This document shows positions 45,222 to 55,503 of a stretch of 64,000 bases of DNA, piece by piece. Made by a program: the position numbers and the translations under genes. The notes below the pieces were generated by a model. It was given only the letters and a program-made list of their open reading frames with translations, was not told the origin of the DNA and ran no database searches. Source of the DNA: Synechocystis sp. PCC 7509 (GTDB taxonomy: Bacteria > Cyanobacteriota > Cyanobacteriia > Cyanobacteriales > Chroococcidiopsidaceae); NCBI RefSeq assembly GCF_000332075.2, contig NZ_ALVU02000001.1:248001-312000 (forward strand). The letters are read 5' to 3'. How positions within the stretch are numbered: position 1 is the first letter of the stretch; every line of letters begins with the position of its first letter.

Positions 45222-48200
45222 ATGACTACAAATACAGATAGTTTAGAACCCAAACAACTACTACAAGTTTTAACCGCCGTCAAAAAAGGTGACTTTTCTG
45301 TACGGATGCCTATAGACCAAACAGGGATTGCCGGAAAAATCGCCGATACCCTCAACGATATTATTGAACTTAATTCAATGATGACTGAGGAATTGGAGCG
45401 CATTAGTAATGTTGTGGGCAAAGAAGGCAAAATAGAAAGTCGCGCAGTTTTAGCCAACGCTGGCGGTGCGTGGGGAAAAAGTATTAATTCCGTCAATACC
45501 TTAATTACTGATTTAGTCCAGCCCATAGTTGAAACCTCTCGCGCGATTCGAGGTGTCGCCAACGGGGACTTGTCTCAAGAAGTCGCTTTAGAAAGTAATG
45601 GTAGTCCTCTTAAGGGTGAATTTCTCCAAACGGCCCAAGTTGTCAACACAATGGTAGAACAACTGGGATCTTTTGCTAGTGAAGTAACTAGAGTTGCCCG
45701 TGAAGTTGGTAGCGAAGGCAAACTGGGCGCACAAGCAGAGGTTAAAGGCGTTGCGGGGACTTGGAAAGACTTAACGGGAGCGGTAAACTCAATGGCGGGA
45801 AACTTGACCGCCCAAGTGCGAAATATTGCGGAAGTAACTACGGCGGTTGCTAATGGTGACTTATCTAAAAAAATCACCGTTGACGTGAAAGGGGAGATTT
45901 TAGAGTTAAAAGATACCATCAATGTTATGGTCGATCAACTCAATTCTTTTGCCAGTGAAGTAACTAGAGTCGCTCGTGAAGTTGGTAGCGAAGGAAAACT
46001 CGGCGTACAAGCAGATGTTAAAGGCGTTGCTGGGACTTGGAAAGATTTAACCGATAGCGTGAATTTTATGGCGGGTAGCCTTACCGCCCAAGTGCGAAAT
46101 ATTGCTACAGTTACTACCGCCGTTGCTAATGGTGACTTATCTAAAAAAATCACTGTTGACGTTAAAGGAGAAATTTTAGAGTTGAAAAATACCATTAATG
46201 TCATGGTCGATCAACTCAATTCTTTTGCCAGTGAAGTAACTAGAGTCGCTCGTGAAGTAGGTACAGAAGGCAAATTAGGCGGTCAAGCTCAAGTTAGCGG
46301 GGTAGGGGGAACTTGGAAAGACTTAACAGATAATGTGAACTCCATGGCGGGAAACCTCACCGCTCAAGTGCGAGGCATTGCTAGAGTTGTGACGGCGGTT
46401 GCTAATGGGGATCTCAAGCGCAAATTGATGCTTGAAGCCAAAGGCGAAATTGAAACCTTGGCAGATACGATTAATGAAATGACCGATACTTTAGCTACTT
46501 TTGCTGACCAAGTAACGACGGTAGCAAGGGAAGTAGGAATTGAAGGAAAGCTAGGCGGTCAGGCAAAAGTACCGGGGGCGGCGGGTACATGGCGAGACTT
46601 AACAGATAATGTTAACGAACTAGCGGCAAATTTGACAACGCAAGTAAGAGCGATCGCAGAAGTAGCAACGGCGGTTACTAAAGGCGACTTAACGCGCTCT
46701 ATTTCTGTGCAGGCGGAGGGAGAAGTGGCGATTCTTTCTAGCAATATCAACCAAATGATTGCTAATCTGCGTGAAACCACCCAAAAAAATACCGAACAAG
46801 ATTGGCTGAAAACAAACCTAGCCAAATTTACCAGAATGTTGCAAGGACAAAGAGATTTGGAAGCGGTTTCTAAATTGATTTTGTCAGAACTTGCACCTTT
46901 AGTAGGAGCGCAGCAAGGCGTTTTTTATCTGATGGTTTCTGAGGACGTGCATGAGAAATTCCTCAAGTTAATTAGTACCTACGCTTACCGAGAACGCAAG
47001 CAACTAGCCAATCAATTTCGGTTGGGGGAGGGATTAGTAGGACAATGTGCTTTAGAAAAAGAGCGAATTTTGCTGACTGAAGTACCTGCCGACTATATCA
47101 AAATTGGTTCGGGACTTGGGGAAGCCACACCTCTAAACGCGGTAGTTTTGCCTGTGTTGTTTGAGGGACAAGTAACCGCCGTCATTGAACTTGCTTCTTT
47201 TCACCGCTTCAACGATATACATTTAAGCTTTTTTGACCAATTGACCGAAAGTATTGCGATCGTTCTCAATACGATCGCTTCTAGTATGCGTACAGAAGAA
47301 TTACTTAAGCAATCCCAATCCTTAGCGGAAGAATTACAAAGCCAGCAAAGCGAACTAAGAGAAACTAATCAACGCCTAGAACTGCAAGCAAAATCTCTTA
47401 AAGCTTCCGAAGATTTGCTCAAAAATCAGCAAGAGCAATTGCAGCAAACTAACGTTGAATTAGAAGAAAGATCCGAATTATTAGCGGTGCAAAATCAAGA
47501 AGTAGAACGCAAAAATCGAGAGATAGATCAAGCAAGACAGACGGTAGAGGAGAAAGCCGACCAATTAGCTCTTAGTTCGCGCTATAAGTCTGAATTTTTG
47601 GCGAATATGTCTCATGAATTGCGAACACCATTAAATAGTTTACTGATTTTGTCTAAGTTATTGGGGGATAACAGAACCCGCAATCTCACCCCCAAGCAAG
47701 TAGAATACAGCAAAACTATTTATAACGCTGGGACAGAACTATTAACCCTAATTAATGACATCTTGGACTTGGCAAAAATTGAATCGGGAACTATGTCTGT
47801 AGATGTTGAACCGATGTTGCTATCAGATTTACGCCAGCAAGTAGAATCAACATTTCGCCAAGTTGCTCAAGATAAAGGCTTACAATTCTCAATTTCTATT
47901 GCTCCCACACTCCCACCAACTATTGACACTGACGCTAAACGCTTGCAGCAAATATTAAAAAATCTGCTGGCTAATGCTTTTAAGTTTACAGATAGCGGTC
48001 ACGTTAGCTTGCAAGTAGAACCAGTAACGGCGGGATGGAACTCTAGCAACCAAAACTTAAATAATGCTCGTAGCGCGATCGCTTTTTCTGTGGTAGATAC
48101 GGGTATTGGTATCGCCTCAGACAAGCAAAAAGTAATATTTGAGGCGTTTCAACAAGCCGATGGAACTACGAGCCGCAAGTATGGCGGTACGGGATTGGGG

Positions 48201-49574
48201 TTATCTATTAGCCGAGAAATTGCCCGCTTATTAGGCGGTGAAATTGGCTTAGTTAGCACTCCTGGAAAAGGTAGTAATTTTACGCTCTATTTACCTCAAA
48301 ATATTACCCATAACGCCCCTGTTGCCTTACCTAGTATAGTTTCCCCATCAATTACGACAATTAACGACGATCGCGCTGAAATAGCCGCTTCTACTAGCCG
48401 CAACCATCCCCTACTACTAATTATTGAAGATGACAGCAATTTTGCCCGAATTTTGGTAGATATGGCGCGAGACAATGGCTTTAAGGTACTTTATAGCTCC
48501 CGCAGCGAAACAGGGCTAGAAATGGCGCGGAAGTACCAGCCAGACGCAATTATGCTCGATATCCTTTTGCCTGTAATGGATGGGTGGACGGTATTAGACA
48601 GGTTGAAACGCGATCGCACTACTCGCCATATTCCTGTACATATATTATCGGTTTCCGAAGAACATCAACGGGGTTTAAACCTTGGTGCAAAGTCTTATCT
48701 GCAAAAACCTGTCACTAGCGAAACTTTAACCGATGCCTTGACTAATATTAAAGGTTATATTGAGCGGCGGATTAAAAACTTATTAGTTGTAGAAGATGAT
48801 GAAGTACAGCGTCACAGCATTGTTGAGCTAATTGGTAACGGGGATGTAGCAACTACTGCTGTAGCGACAGGAGCGGAGGCTTTAGCACAATTAAGCAATA
48901 CTAATTTTGATTGTATTGTGCTTGACCTTGGCTTACCAGATATGAGCGGGTTTGAACTCATTGAACAAATTAAGCAAGAAACGGGCGGAAATGTGCCGAT
49001 TATTGTTTATACAAGTAGAGAATTGACTAGAGTTGAAGAAACGGAAATCAAACGCATAGCTGAAGCCATTGTCATTAAAGACGTGCGGAGTCCTGAGAGG
49101 CTTTTAGACGAAACAGCTTTGTTTTTGCACCGCATTCAAGCCAATTTGCCTGAATCTCAGCGCCAGATGCTAGAACAGTTGCAGCAAATAGATACGGGTT
49201 TAGTGGGCAAAAAAGTCTTAATTGTCGATGATGACGTGCGAAATATTTTTGCGCTGACAAGTATGTTAGAGCTATATCAGATGCAGGTTTTGTATGCTGA
49301 AAATGGTAGAGATGCTTTAACTAGGCTGCAAAATACTTCAGAAATTGACATCGTATTGATGGATATTATGATGCCGGAAATGGATGGTTACGAGACAACC
49401 CGTGCTATTCGCACTTGCGAACAGTTTAAAACTTTGCCGATCATAGCACTGACGGCTAAAGCGATGAAAGGCGATCGCGAAAAATGTATTGAAGCAGGTG
49501 CATCGGACTATATCAGTAAGCCTGTAGATACCGAACAATTGCTATCTTTAATGAGAGTTTGGCTATACCGATGA
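45222..49574 (+). CDS. Hybrid histidine kinase with a poly-HAMP array, GAF and three receiver domains
   Basis: About 1450 residues. Residues 15-520 form a chain of HAMP units, four of which repeat with an exact 92-residue period ([14 protein letters not shown]...). A GAF domain (about 555-695) and a coiled coil follow. The phospho-accepting His is in [12 protein letters not shown] near residue 798, then an ATPase with [13 protein letters not shown] and [10 protein letters not shown]. Receivers begin near 1066 ([11 protein letters not shown]), 1187 ([11 protein letters not shown]) and 1330 ([11 protein letters not shown]). There is no membrane segment, so it is cytoplasmic. The ATG at 45222 is preferred to the longer frame. 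Its stop overlaps the cheR start (ATGA). Confidence 0.92.
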   Translation: MTTNTDSLEPKQLLQVLTAVKKGDFSVRMPIDQTGIAGKIADTLNDIIELNSMMTEELERISNVVGKEGKIESRAVLANAGGAWGKSINSVNTLITDLVQPIVETSRAIRGVANGDLSQEVALESNGSPLKGEFLQTAQVVNTMVEQLGSFASEVTRVAREVGSEGKLGAQAEVKGVAGTWKDLTGAVNSMAGNLTAQVRNIAEVTTAVANGDLSKKITVDVKGEILELKDTINVMVDQLNSFASEVTRVAREVGSEGKLGVQADVKGVAGTWKDLTDSVNFMAGSLTAQVRNIATVTTAVANGDLSKKITVDVKGEILELKNTINVMVDQLNSFASEVTRVAREVGTEGKLGGQAQVSGVGGTWKDLTDNVNSMAGNLTAQVRGIARVVTAVANGDLKRKLMLEAKGEIETLADTINEMTDTLATFADQVTTVAREVGIEGKLGGQAKVPGAAGTWRDLTDNVNELAANLTTQVRAIAEVATAVTKGDLTRSISVQAEGEVAILSSNINQMIANLRETTQKNTEQDWLKTNLAKFTRMLQGQRDLEAVSKLILSELAPLVGAQQGVFYLMVSEDVHEKFLKLISTYAYRERKQLANQFRLGEGLVGQCALEKERILLTEVPADYIKIGSGLGEATPLNAVVLPVLFEGQVTAVIELASFHRFNDIHLSFFDQLTESIAIVLNTIASSMRTEELLKQSQSLAEELQSQQSELRETNQRLELQAKSLKASEDLLKNQQEQLQQTNVELEERSELLAVQNQEVERKNREIDQARQTVEEKADQLALSSRYKSEFLANMSHELRTPLNSLLILSKLLGDNRTRNLTPKQVEYSKTIYNAGTELLTLINDILDLAKIESGTMSVDVEPMLLSDLRQQVESTFRQVAQDKGLQFSISIAPTLPPTIDTDAKRLQQILKNLLANAFKFTDSGHVSLQVEPVTAGWNSSNQNLNNARSAIAFSVVDTGIGIASDKQKVIFEAFQQADGTTSRKYGGTGLGLSISREIARLLGGEIGLVSTPGKGSNFTLYLPQNITHNAPVALPSIVSPSITTINDDRAEIAASTSRNHPLLLIIEDDSNFARILVDMARDNGFKVLYSSRSETGLEMARKYQPDAIMLDILLPVMDGWTVLDRLKRDRTTRHIPVHILSVSEEHQRGLNLGAKSYLQKPVTSETLTDALTNIKGYIERRIKNLLVVEDDEVQRHSIVELIGNGDVATTAVATGAEALAQLSNTNFDCIVLDLGLPDMSGFELIEQIKQETGGNVPIIVYTSRELTRVEETEIKRIAEAIVIKDVRSPERLLDETALFLHRIQANLPESQRQMLEQLQQIDTGLVGKKVLIVDDDVRNIFALTSMLELYQMQVLYAENGRDALTRLQNTSEIDIVLMDIMMPEMDGYETTRAIRTCEQFKTLPIIALTAKAMKGDREKCIEAGASDYISKPVDTEQLLSLMRVWLYR

Positions 49575-50410
49575 AAAAAGCGTTAACTAATAGCAGTGTA
49601 GATTTAGAGAAGATCGAAATTGACCTGCTATTAGAAGGTATATTTCGTTACTACGGCTTTGATTTTAGAAATTATGCCCCAGCTTCGTTAAAACGCCGCA
49701 TTTGGAACGTTATTCATGCAGAAAAACTGACTACTGTTTCAGGATTGCAAGAAAAAATTTTACGCGATCGCACTTGTTTAGAAAGATTTGTCTTAACTCT
49801 TTCTATTAATGTTACTTCCATGTTCCGCGATCCTAACTTTTATTTGGCTCTAAGAACTAACGTTATCCCGCTTCTTCGCACCTATCCTTTTATCCGAATT
49901 TGGCACGCTGGATGCTCTACGGGAGAGGAGGTTTACTCAATGGCGATTTTATTACAAGAAGAAAACCTTTATCATCGCTGTCGGCTTTACGCTACAGATA
50001 TCAATGAAGGAGTAATCAAAAAAGCTAAAGCCGGAATTTTCCCTTTAAAGTTCATGCAGGAATACACGCAAAACTATCAGCTTGCTGGGGGTAAACAGTC
50101 TTTTTCCGAATATTACACCGCCGCCTACGATAACGCTATTTTTCGCGCCTCTTTAAAGGAAAACATTGTATTTTCTCAGCACAACCTAGTTACAGATAGC
50201 TCTTTTAATGAATTTCACGTAATTTTGTGCCGCAACGTCTTAATTTATTTCAACGCCGCACTGCAACAACAGGTTTATCAACTTTTTCACAATAGCTTGG
50301 CAATGTTTGGAGTTTTGGGATTGGGAAAGCCGGAATCGCTTAAATTTACTCCTTACGAGCAACACTATCAGCAATTGAGTCATGAGAAACTGTACCGGAG
50401 AGTTAGTTAA
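49571..50410 (+). CDS. CheR-type protein methyltransferase
   Basis: A 279-residue methyltransferase of glutamate side chains. The N-terminal helical part has [19 protein letters not shown]. The SAM domain has [30 protein letters not shown], and [17 protein letters not shown]. It is complete. In this kind of cluster CheR and CheB act with a hybrid kinase instead of the flagellar system; the target is probably the poly-HAMP kinase, which is inference. ATG at 49571 overlaps the kinase stop; the stop overlaps the cheB start (TAATG). Confidence 0.92.
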   Translation: MKKALTNSSVDLEKIEIDLLLEGIFRYYGFDFRNYAPASLKRRIWNVIHAEKLTTVSGLQEKILRDRTCLERFVLTLSINVTSMFRDPNFYLALRTNVIPLLRTYPFIRIWHAGCSTGEEVYSMAILLQEENLYHRCRLYATDINEGVIKKAKAGIFPLKFMQEYTQNYQLAGGKQSFSEYYTAAYDNAIFRASLKENIVFSQHNLVTDSSFNEFHVILCRNVLIYFNAALQQQVYQLFHNSLAMFGVLGLGKPESLKFTPYEQHYQQLSHEKLYRRVS

Positions 50411-50838
50411 TGAGCTTTGAGCTTGTAGCTGTTGGTACTTCTTCCGGGGGTTTAGAGGCAATTGAGGTGCTAATAAAAGATTTACCGCCGCATTTTCCCT
50501 TAGCTGTAGTAGTTGTTACTCACCGTGTCATCACTTCCTCAAACCAACTAAGTCAAGCTTTGCAAGCTTATAGCCGTTTGCCAATTATTGAACCAGAAGA
50601 TAGAGAATTAATCTTACCAGGACGGATATATTTAGCTCCTGCTGATTATCACTTGTTAATTGAAGCCGGGGAAGAAGCTAATTATTTTACTTTTTCTACC
50701 GAAGCTCCGGTAAGCTATGCAAGACCTTCAATTGACGTACTTTTTGAATCCGCCGCCGATGTTTACGGGCAAAACTTAATTGGGATAATTTTAACAGGCG
50801 CAAATTTTGATGGTGCGGAAGGATTGGCAAAAATTATA
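50410..50838 (+). pseudogene. CheB methylesterase, 5' part, interrupted by an IS
   Basis: The first 143 codons of a stand-alone CheB methylesterase domain. The catalytic Ser lies in AVGTSSGGLEA, the His in VVTHR and the Asp in TGANFDGAEGLAKII. The sequence departs from CheB at 50839, where an IS630-type element begins. The rest is found at 51781-51933. The broken frame runs on into the element to 50997. Methylesterase activity is probably lost, although all three catalytic residues are in this part. Confidence 0.85.
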
Positions 50839-50841
50839 GCG

Positions 50842-51390
50842 CTACGGGAACACGTTAGGACAGTGTTTAAAGGCGGCATCTACACAATCATGAAAGTTGT
50901 CAAATTCGTTCCACCGCTGCCGCATCCAGTTCTTGAGTACAAACCACCAATGTTCGATCTTGTTCAAGTCTGGAGAATAGGGGGGAAGATACCATAACTC
51001 ACATCCCGCCTCTGCTACAATCTCGTCAATTGCCTGGGAGTGATGAAAACTTGCATTGTCAATGACGATAACATCACCTGGTCGCAATTGAGGGATAAGA
51101 CACTGCTCTAACCACATCTCGAATAAGTTACGGTTACAGGAACCCACAAATGTCATTGGTGCAAACACTTTCCCTTGGCGTAGTGCTGCGATCCAACTGA
51201 CACGCTCAGTACGCTTACCAGGTTTGAGAGCATAGAAGCGTTGTCCAACCTCACAATAACCATAGGGATAGTCATCTCGGTTGTCAATCCCTGCTTCATC
51301 AACATAGATGATTTGAGCAGCAGATAAGGTCTGTAGTTGCTCCTGAAATCCTTGACGTTTTAACTCATCCCGCTCTCGGTATCCATAGGT
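50842..51390 (-). CDS. IS630 transposase, second frame (DDE catalytic part)
   Basis: A frame with no early start: it opens at the A-run and reads TYGYRERDELKRQG, then IYVDEAGIDNRDDYPYGYCE with the first catalytic Asp. The second Asp is in VIVIDNASFHHS and the Glu is in YSPDLNKIEHWW. These are the DDE residues of Tc1/IS630 transposases. It ends with a TAG inside the terminal repeat. It is expected to be produced by a -1 shift from the first frame at the ten-A run, giving about 295 residues. Confidence 0.88.
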   Translation of the reverse strand, partial: TYGYRERDELKRQGFQEQLQTLSAAQIIYVDEAGIDNRDDYPYGYCEVGQRFYALKPGKRTERVSWIAALRQGKVFAPMTFVGSCNRNLFEMWLEQCLIPQLRPGDVIVIDNASFHHSQAIDEIVAEAGCELWYLPPYSPDLNKIEHWWFVLKNWMRQRWNEFDNFHDCVDAAFKHCPNVFP

Positions 51391-51725
51391 TTTTTTTTTC
51401 GACTTGAGCCAAGCTTACGCAAGGCATCACTGATGTTCTGCTGACTCACCCCTTCGCCCCACAACACAGCCATTTGCCCTTGAGTCTTGCCTCCATGTTG
51501 CTTCGCAAATTCACGAAACCTCTGCCAATCACTGATTTTATGTCGATTTCCCTGTTGATAGTGAGTAATCGCTTGACAGTTGCCAGTTTGTTCCTTGCGC
51601 TTCAGCCATAGGTCGAGTGTGTTGCGACTAATGTGCAACATCCGGCTCACATCACTTTTGCGTTCTCCTCTCTCAACTGCTGCAATCGCCTTTTGGCGCA
51701 GGTCTTCACTGTAAGGGGCGGGCAT
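51360..51725 (-). CDS. IS630 transposase, first frame (helix-turn-helix part)
   Basis: A 121-residue frame beginning MPAPYSEDLRQKAIAAVERG with a helix-turn-helix DNA-binding domain (KSDVSRMLHISRNTLDLWLK). It ends soon after a run of ten A (coding strand, 51399-51390). At that run a -1 shift leads into the second frame without loss. The last nine residues are out of frame with the transposase and are not part of the normal fold. Confidence 0.88.
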   Translation of the reverse strand: MPAPYSEDLRQKAIAAVERGERKSDVSRMLHISRNTLDLWLKRKEQTGNCQAITHYQQGNRHKISDWQRFREFAKQHGGKTQGQMAVLWGEGVSQQNISDALRKLGSSRKKKPMDTESGMS

Positions 51726-51780
51726 AGGTATTGTTTGATACTCTCGTTTTTCTATTATATGTCTTAATATGAATTTGTAG

Positions 51781-51933
51781 GGCTATAAAGCTCAAGGTGG
51801 ATTAACGGTAGTGCAAGAGCCAACAACTGCTTTTTGTTCTATTATGCCGATGGCTGCGATCGCATCTACAAAGATAGACAAAATTTTGCCCTTAGAAAAG
51901 ATTGCTGATTTTGTTATGAGTATCAGCCTTTAA
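51781..51933 (+). pseudogene. CheB methylesterase, 3' part
   Basis: Fifty codons beginning GYKAQGGLTVVQEPTTAF and ending in FVMSISL, followed by TAA at 51931. This is the expected C-terminal end of a CheB domain (GG-x-x-VVQEP...A-x-MP). It is in the same frame as the part at 50410-50838 once the IS is removed. It overlaps by eleven bases the end of the phospholipase D-like gene on the other strand. Confidence 0.85.
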
Positions 51934-53287
51934 CACACTGTTTTTGCGCTTTTTGAATTTTTTGCTGTAAACGCTCTGATACGCCTAATTGAGCATTACT
52001 ATACAACCGCTCAAACTCTTGCTGATAATGGGCTGCAACGGTGAGACTATGAATAACTAATAAATTTTCATCATTGCTAGTATTGGCGGATTCTGACCAA
52101 TTGTGAGAGCCAGTAATTACCGTGCTTTTATCTATAACTGCAAATTTGTGATGCAATAAATCGCCCTTGAATAATTGGGGTACACCTACAGTTGTAATTG
52201 GTTGTAGCCAAGGATGGTTATTTGCTTCGTATTTACACTTGTTACTTAGGCTAACTCCCATCATGTCTAGCGCTTCGCTATACGGGCGATAAATAAAATC
52301 TGGCTCGATTACGGCGCGAATTTTGACATTATGAAGGCTTTGTTGCTCTAAAGTATTGGCAATATTTTGATCGGAAAATACAAATAAGGCTAAATCTACC
52401 GATTGGCTAGAGGTACTGAGAGTTTTAGCAATTAAACCATTGGTGCTTTGACGAAATGGCGAAGTTGAAGAAGTTGGCGAAAACTGCACGTCAATAGTTA
52501 TATTACCTACTTGGACTTGTTGAGGAGGACGAAAAGGCTTTTTTAGACCAAAAGCGCGATCGCCATTCCACATTAAGTTAAATTCTTGAGTAAATATAGC
52601 GGCTAATTCGGGACTATCAATTTTTACTAAATTATTGGCATTGCCTGTACTGTCAGGGTTTGTAAGGTCGCCGTGAATGTCGCTACTGGTAAAATTAGCC
52701 GAAGTTACAATTATTGTGCGATCGTCTACAACTATAAATTTGTGGTGCATCAAATCGCTACCTTTTGAACCATCCGCCGTATCATCAATTACAGGTACTT
52801 TGGCATTGCGGAGAATTAAGAGCGCGTCCCCTTGTTGGGCTTCTTGGACGCTGATTTTACCGTCTTGATTGCGATCGCTTAATTTCCGTAATTCGTCGTA
52901 CTTGGCGGCTTCCCGTGCGGTTTTTCCTGGCTGAGATTCTCCCAAAGAGTAATTGTAAGTATTTTCCAAAATTACCCGCACTTTTACCCCAGCTTTTTGT
53001 CTTTCTCCTAACGCTTGAGCAATTTTTGGCAAACGCAATTCTTGCACTGCAACATCTACGCTAGATTTACTTGTAGAAATTGCCTCAATAATTTGTTGCT
53101 CTAAATCGTCTCCCTTTCTTTGCTGTTGGCGTAGAGATTCTTGATATTGGGAAGACTCGGTATGATTAAAGTACACCTGCACTAAAGGATCTTGAGGTAA
53201 AGAGATCAGTTTTTGCTCGGAATGTACCCCAAGACATCCAACAAGTAAAAACGGAAAAAGTGTAGAAAAAAGCTGTCTAAAATTCAT
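51923..53287 (-). CDS. Phospholipase D-like lipoprotein with an EF-hand-like loop
   Basis: A 454-residue protein with two PLD half-sites. The N-terminal signal ends in a lipobox (FLLVGC), so it is probably lipid-anchored outside the plasma membrane. The HKD motifs are MHHKFIVVDDRTIIVTSANF and LHHKFAVIDKSTVITGSHNW. Between the first strand region and the first HKD lies DRNQDGKISVQE, which fits a canonical calcium-binding EF-hand loop (D-x-N-x-D-G-x-I-x-x-x-E). It may be a nuclease or phospholipase. The 454 residues cover both halves, so it seems complete. Confidence 0.88.
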   Translation of the reverse strand: MNFRQLFSTLFPFLLVGCLGVHSEQKLISLPQDPLVQVYFNHTESSQYQESLRQQQRKGDDLEQQIIEAISTSKSSVDVAVQELRLPKIAQALGERQKAGVKVRVILENTYNYSLGESQPGKTAREAAKYDELRKLSDRNQDGKISVQEAQQGDALLILRNAKVPVIDDTADGSKGSDLMHHKFIVVDDRTIIVTSANFTSSDIHGDLTNPDSTGNANNLVKIDSPELAAIFTQEFNLMWNGDRAFGLKKPFRPPQQVQVGNITIDVQFSPTSSTSPFRQSTNGLIAKTLSTSSQSVDLALFVFSDQNIANTLEQQSLHNVKIRAVIEPDFIYRPYSEALDMMGVSLSNKCKYEANNHPWLQPITTVGVPQLFKGDLLHHKFAVIDKSTVITGSHNWSESANTSNDENLLVIHSLTVAAHYQQEFERLYSNAQLGVSERLQQKIQKAQKQCVKG

Positions 53288-53422
53288 AGAATTGATTTAG
53301 CAGATAAAGCTATAGTTCCCTAAAAACTCCTCTCAATTAACAAAACTGCTTATTTTCTTAGCCGCGCTTTACAGTAGATAAAGAAATACGATTTCTTCAA
53401 AGACAATGCAAACAGTTAACTC

Positions 53423-54592
53423 ATGCAAATTTATCTAGACTACAGCGCTACAACACCACCACGGACTGAAGCTAACGAGGCTATGCAAACCGTTTGTACT
53501 TCTTTGTGGGGGAATCCTTCTAGCTTGCATGAGTGGGGAGGAAGGGCAGCAACAGTATTAGAAAAAGCTAGGATGCAGGTAGCTTCTTTACTAAATGCCG
53601 CAAATTCCGAATCAATTATTTTTACTTCTGGCGGTACAGAGGCGGATAACTTAGCAATTATGGGTGTTGCTCGTAATTACACATCGCCTCAACACATAAT
53701 TATCTCCAGTGTGGAACATTCCGCCGTTACCGAACCCGCCAAACTATTGCAACAGTGGGGTTGGGATGTAACTTATTTACCTGTAGATGCTACCGGGCGA
53801 ATTAATCCTTTAGACTTGCAAGCTGCTTTGCAACCCAATACTGTGTTAGTTTCGGTCATTTACGGACAAAGCGAAGTTGGGACAATTCAACCGATTGAAA
53901 CTTTGGGCAATATTGCGCGAAATCACGGCGCTTTATTTCATACCGATGCGGTACAAGTAGCGGGACGTTTGCCCCTAGACGTGCAAAAACTGCCTGTAGA
54001 CTTGCTTTCTCTTTCTAGCCACAAAATCTATGGTTCGCAAGGTGCGGGGGCGCTTTACGTTCGTCCAGGGGTGCAATTAGTGCCTTTATTGTGCGGTGGG
54101 GGGCAAGAATTAAAATTGCGATCGGGAACTCAAGCTTTGCCGGCGATCGCCTCTTTTGGCATAGCTGCCGAGTTAGCAGCTAAAGAAATGCCTACAGAAA
54201 CCGCTCGTTTGATTAGTTTACGCGAACAGTTGTTTGACTCTTTAGCCGATACGCCGAGTTTAATTCCTACAGGCGATCGCCTTTATCGTTTGCCTCATCA
54301 TGTTAGTTTTTATTTGGCTACGGCAGACGGTGAAAATGTTACGGGTAAAACTATTGTCCGTCAGCTAAATTTAGCTGGAATCGCTATTAGTGCGGGGTCA
54401 GCTTGTCATAGTGGTAAACTTTCCCCTAGTCCCGTACTTTTGGCAATGGGGTTTTCTGAAACTGTTGCAAAATCAGGTATTCGTCTAACGTTGGGACGGG
54501 AAACTACTGCTGCTGATATCGATTGGACGGCGATCGCACTAAAACAAGTATTACAACGCTTGAACCCGGTAAAATTTGCTGTAAGTTATTAA
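53423..54592 (+). CDS. Cysteine desulfurase (NifS/IscS type)
   Basis: A 389-residue PLP enzyme that takes sulfur from cysteine for Fe-S clusters and thio-cofactors. YLDYSATTPPR at the start, TSGGTEADNLAI, HTDAVQVAGRLPLDV and the PLP-lysine segment SLSSHKIYGSQGAGALYV are all present. The catalytic Cys is in SAGSACHSGKLSPSPVL. The extended Cys loop fits the IscS/NifS class rather than SufS. The next gene starts nine bases after its stop, in the same direction. Confidence 0.93.
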   Translation: MQIYLDYSATTPPRTEANEAMQTVCTSLWGNPSSLHEWGGRAATVLEKARMQVASLLNAANSESIIFTSGGTEADNLAIMGVARNYTSPQHIIISSVEHSAVTEPAKLLQQWGWDVTYLPVDATGRINPLDLQAALQPNTVLVSVIYGQSEVGTIQPIETLGNIARNHGALFHTDAVQVAGRLPLDVQKLPVDLLSLSSHKIYGSQGAGALYVRPGVQLVPLLCGGGQELKLRSGTQALPAIASFGIAAELAAKEMPTETARLISLREQLFDSLADTPSLIPTGDRLYRLPHHVSFYLATADGENVTGKTIVRQLNLAGIAISAGSACHSGKLSPSPVLLAMGFSETVAKSGIRLTLGRETTAADIDWTAIALKQVLQRLNPVKFAVSY

Positions 54593-54601
54593 TTTTTTAA
54601 A

Positions 54602-55333
54602 ATGTCAGAATTACCTAAAACCCTCGGTGAAGCAGTCTCTCAAGCCCGCATTGCTACCCAAAATGCGATCGCAGATGGTTTGAATCGGCTGCAAGTAGAA
54701 ATTTTGTTACCCGAACTCAATCCGATGCCTGTAGCAGAACGTTTTTTGAGCGACGAGGAAGGAATTAGTCATAATTTTAATAAGATATTTTTTCCCGATG
54801 CTGGTGCGGCGGCTTTGGCTCGTCGTGACTGGGGAGAAGTCCCTTTTGAGCTATTAGACATTAGTACCAAAAGAGTGTCGGTAGAGGAGCAAATACAGCC
54901 GGAAGATGAGGCGATTTTATGTATTGCACCTACCGCTCAAGAGGTGTTGCAAATAGAAAAGTTGTGTAATGCTATGGGGGATCGCCCAGTTGTTTTACTC
55001 AATCCTCGGCTGGAAGATGTTTCTATTGTGGGGATTGGTTACGCGGGTAGACAGTTGCGCGATCGCTTTTTGAAAAATATTCAATCTTGCTACTATTTGC
55101 GCCCCTTGGAAGAAGGTACTTTGTTTCGCTGCTATCCGGGTTTGTGGCAAGTTTGGTGCGAAACTACTGATGGTTACGAGCTAATTAAAGAATTGCCCAA
55201 TAAACCTGTAGGCGACGATCTCGATCTCATCTTTGCGGGGGGATCTGTTACTCAAACTGAGGATTCGCCTAAGCCTAAAAAGTTGAGTATTTTTGCTGGG
55301 ATGCAGAGATTTATGAAAGCCTTAAGCCGTTAG
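54602..55333 (+). CDS. DUF1995 family protein
   Basis: The 243-residue product opens LPKTLGEAVSQARIATQNAI and has LNRLQVEILLPELNPMP. Later it has CIAPTAQEVLQIEKLC and VVLLNPRLEDVSIVGIGYAGRQLRDRFL (here given in part as LLNPRLEDVSIVGIGYAG). These are the DUF1995 landmarks, shared with plant plastid proteins such as the LPA3 type. Its biochemical role is not established. It sits nine bases after the cysteine desulfurase gene and is likely co-transcribed. Confidence 0.85.
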   Translation: MSELPKTLGEAVSQARIATQNAIADGLNRLQVEILLPELNPMPVAERFLSDEEGISHNFNKIFFPDAGAAALARRDWGEVPFELLDISTKRVSVEEQIQPEDEAILCIAPTAQEVLQIEKLCNAMGDRPVVLLNPRLEDVSIVGIGYAGRQLRDRFLKNIQSCYYLRPLEEGTLFRCYPGLWQVWCETTDGYELIKELPNKPVGDDLDLIFAGGSVTQTEDSPKPKKLSIFAGMQRFMKALSR

Positions 55334-55375
55334 TTTTTAATATTGTCAAGTATTTTCTATGAAGAAAAACCAAGA

Positions 55376-55440
55376 CTTGGGGGGTCTGCCCCCCAAACCC
55401 CCCATTGGGGGACGAGTTGCCTCCCCCAAACCCCCTGCAA
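55376..55440. repeat. G/C-run-rich structured repeat
   Basis: Runs of five or six G and C alternate through 65 bases (GGGGGG-TCTG-CCCCCC, then CCCCCC-ATT-GGGGG, then CTCCCCC and CCCCC). The runs can pair in several nested hairpins. It lies between the DUF1995 stop and the RluA-like gene. Sequence of this type is a common dispersed repeat in cyanobacteria and could act as a terminator. Confidence 0.6.
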
Positions 55441-55503
55441 AAGTGTCTTATCTTTGTGTACGGGAGCTTTTGGCAAGTAGATCCTCTTGTCTGTGGTGAC
55501 AAC

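Larger units (their letters stand above)
50839..51780 (-). mobile_element. IS630-family insertion sequence in cheB
   Basis: About 942 bp. Removing it joins ...AKII to GYKAQGGLTVVQEP and restores a CheB frame of 193 codons. The ends have imperfect inverted similarity (CTACGGGAACACGTTAGGAC against CTACAAATTCATATTAAGAC). The exact terminal bases and any TA duplication are uncertain, as the flanks do not give a clean duplicated TA. The transposase gene occupies most of it, on the minus strand, in two frames. Confidence 0.85.

Noticed and set aside
45575-46825. Several minus-strand frames with repeating sequence inside the kinase gene
   Set aside because: They are mirror images of the HAMP repeats and repeat only because the sense strand does.
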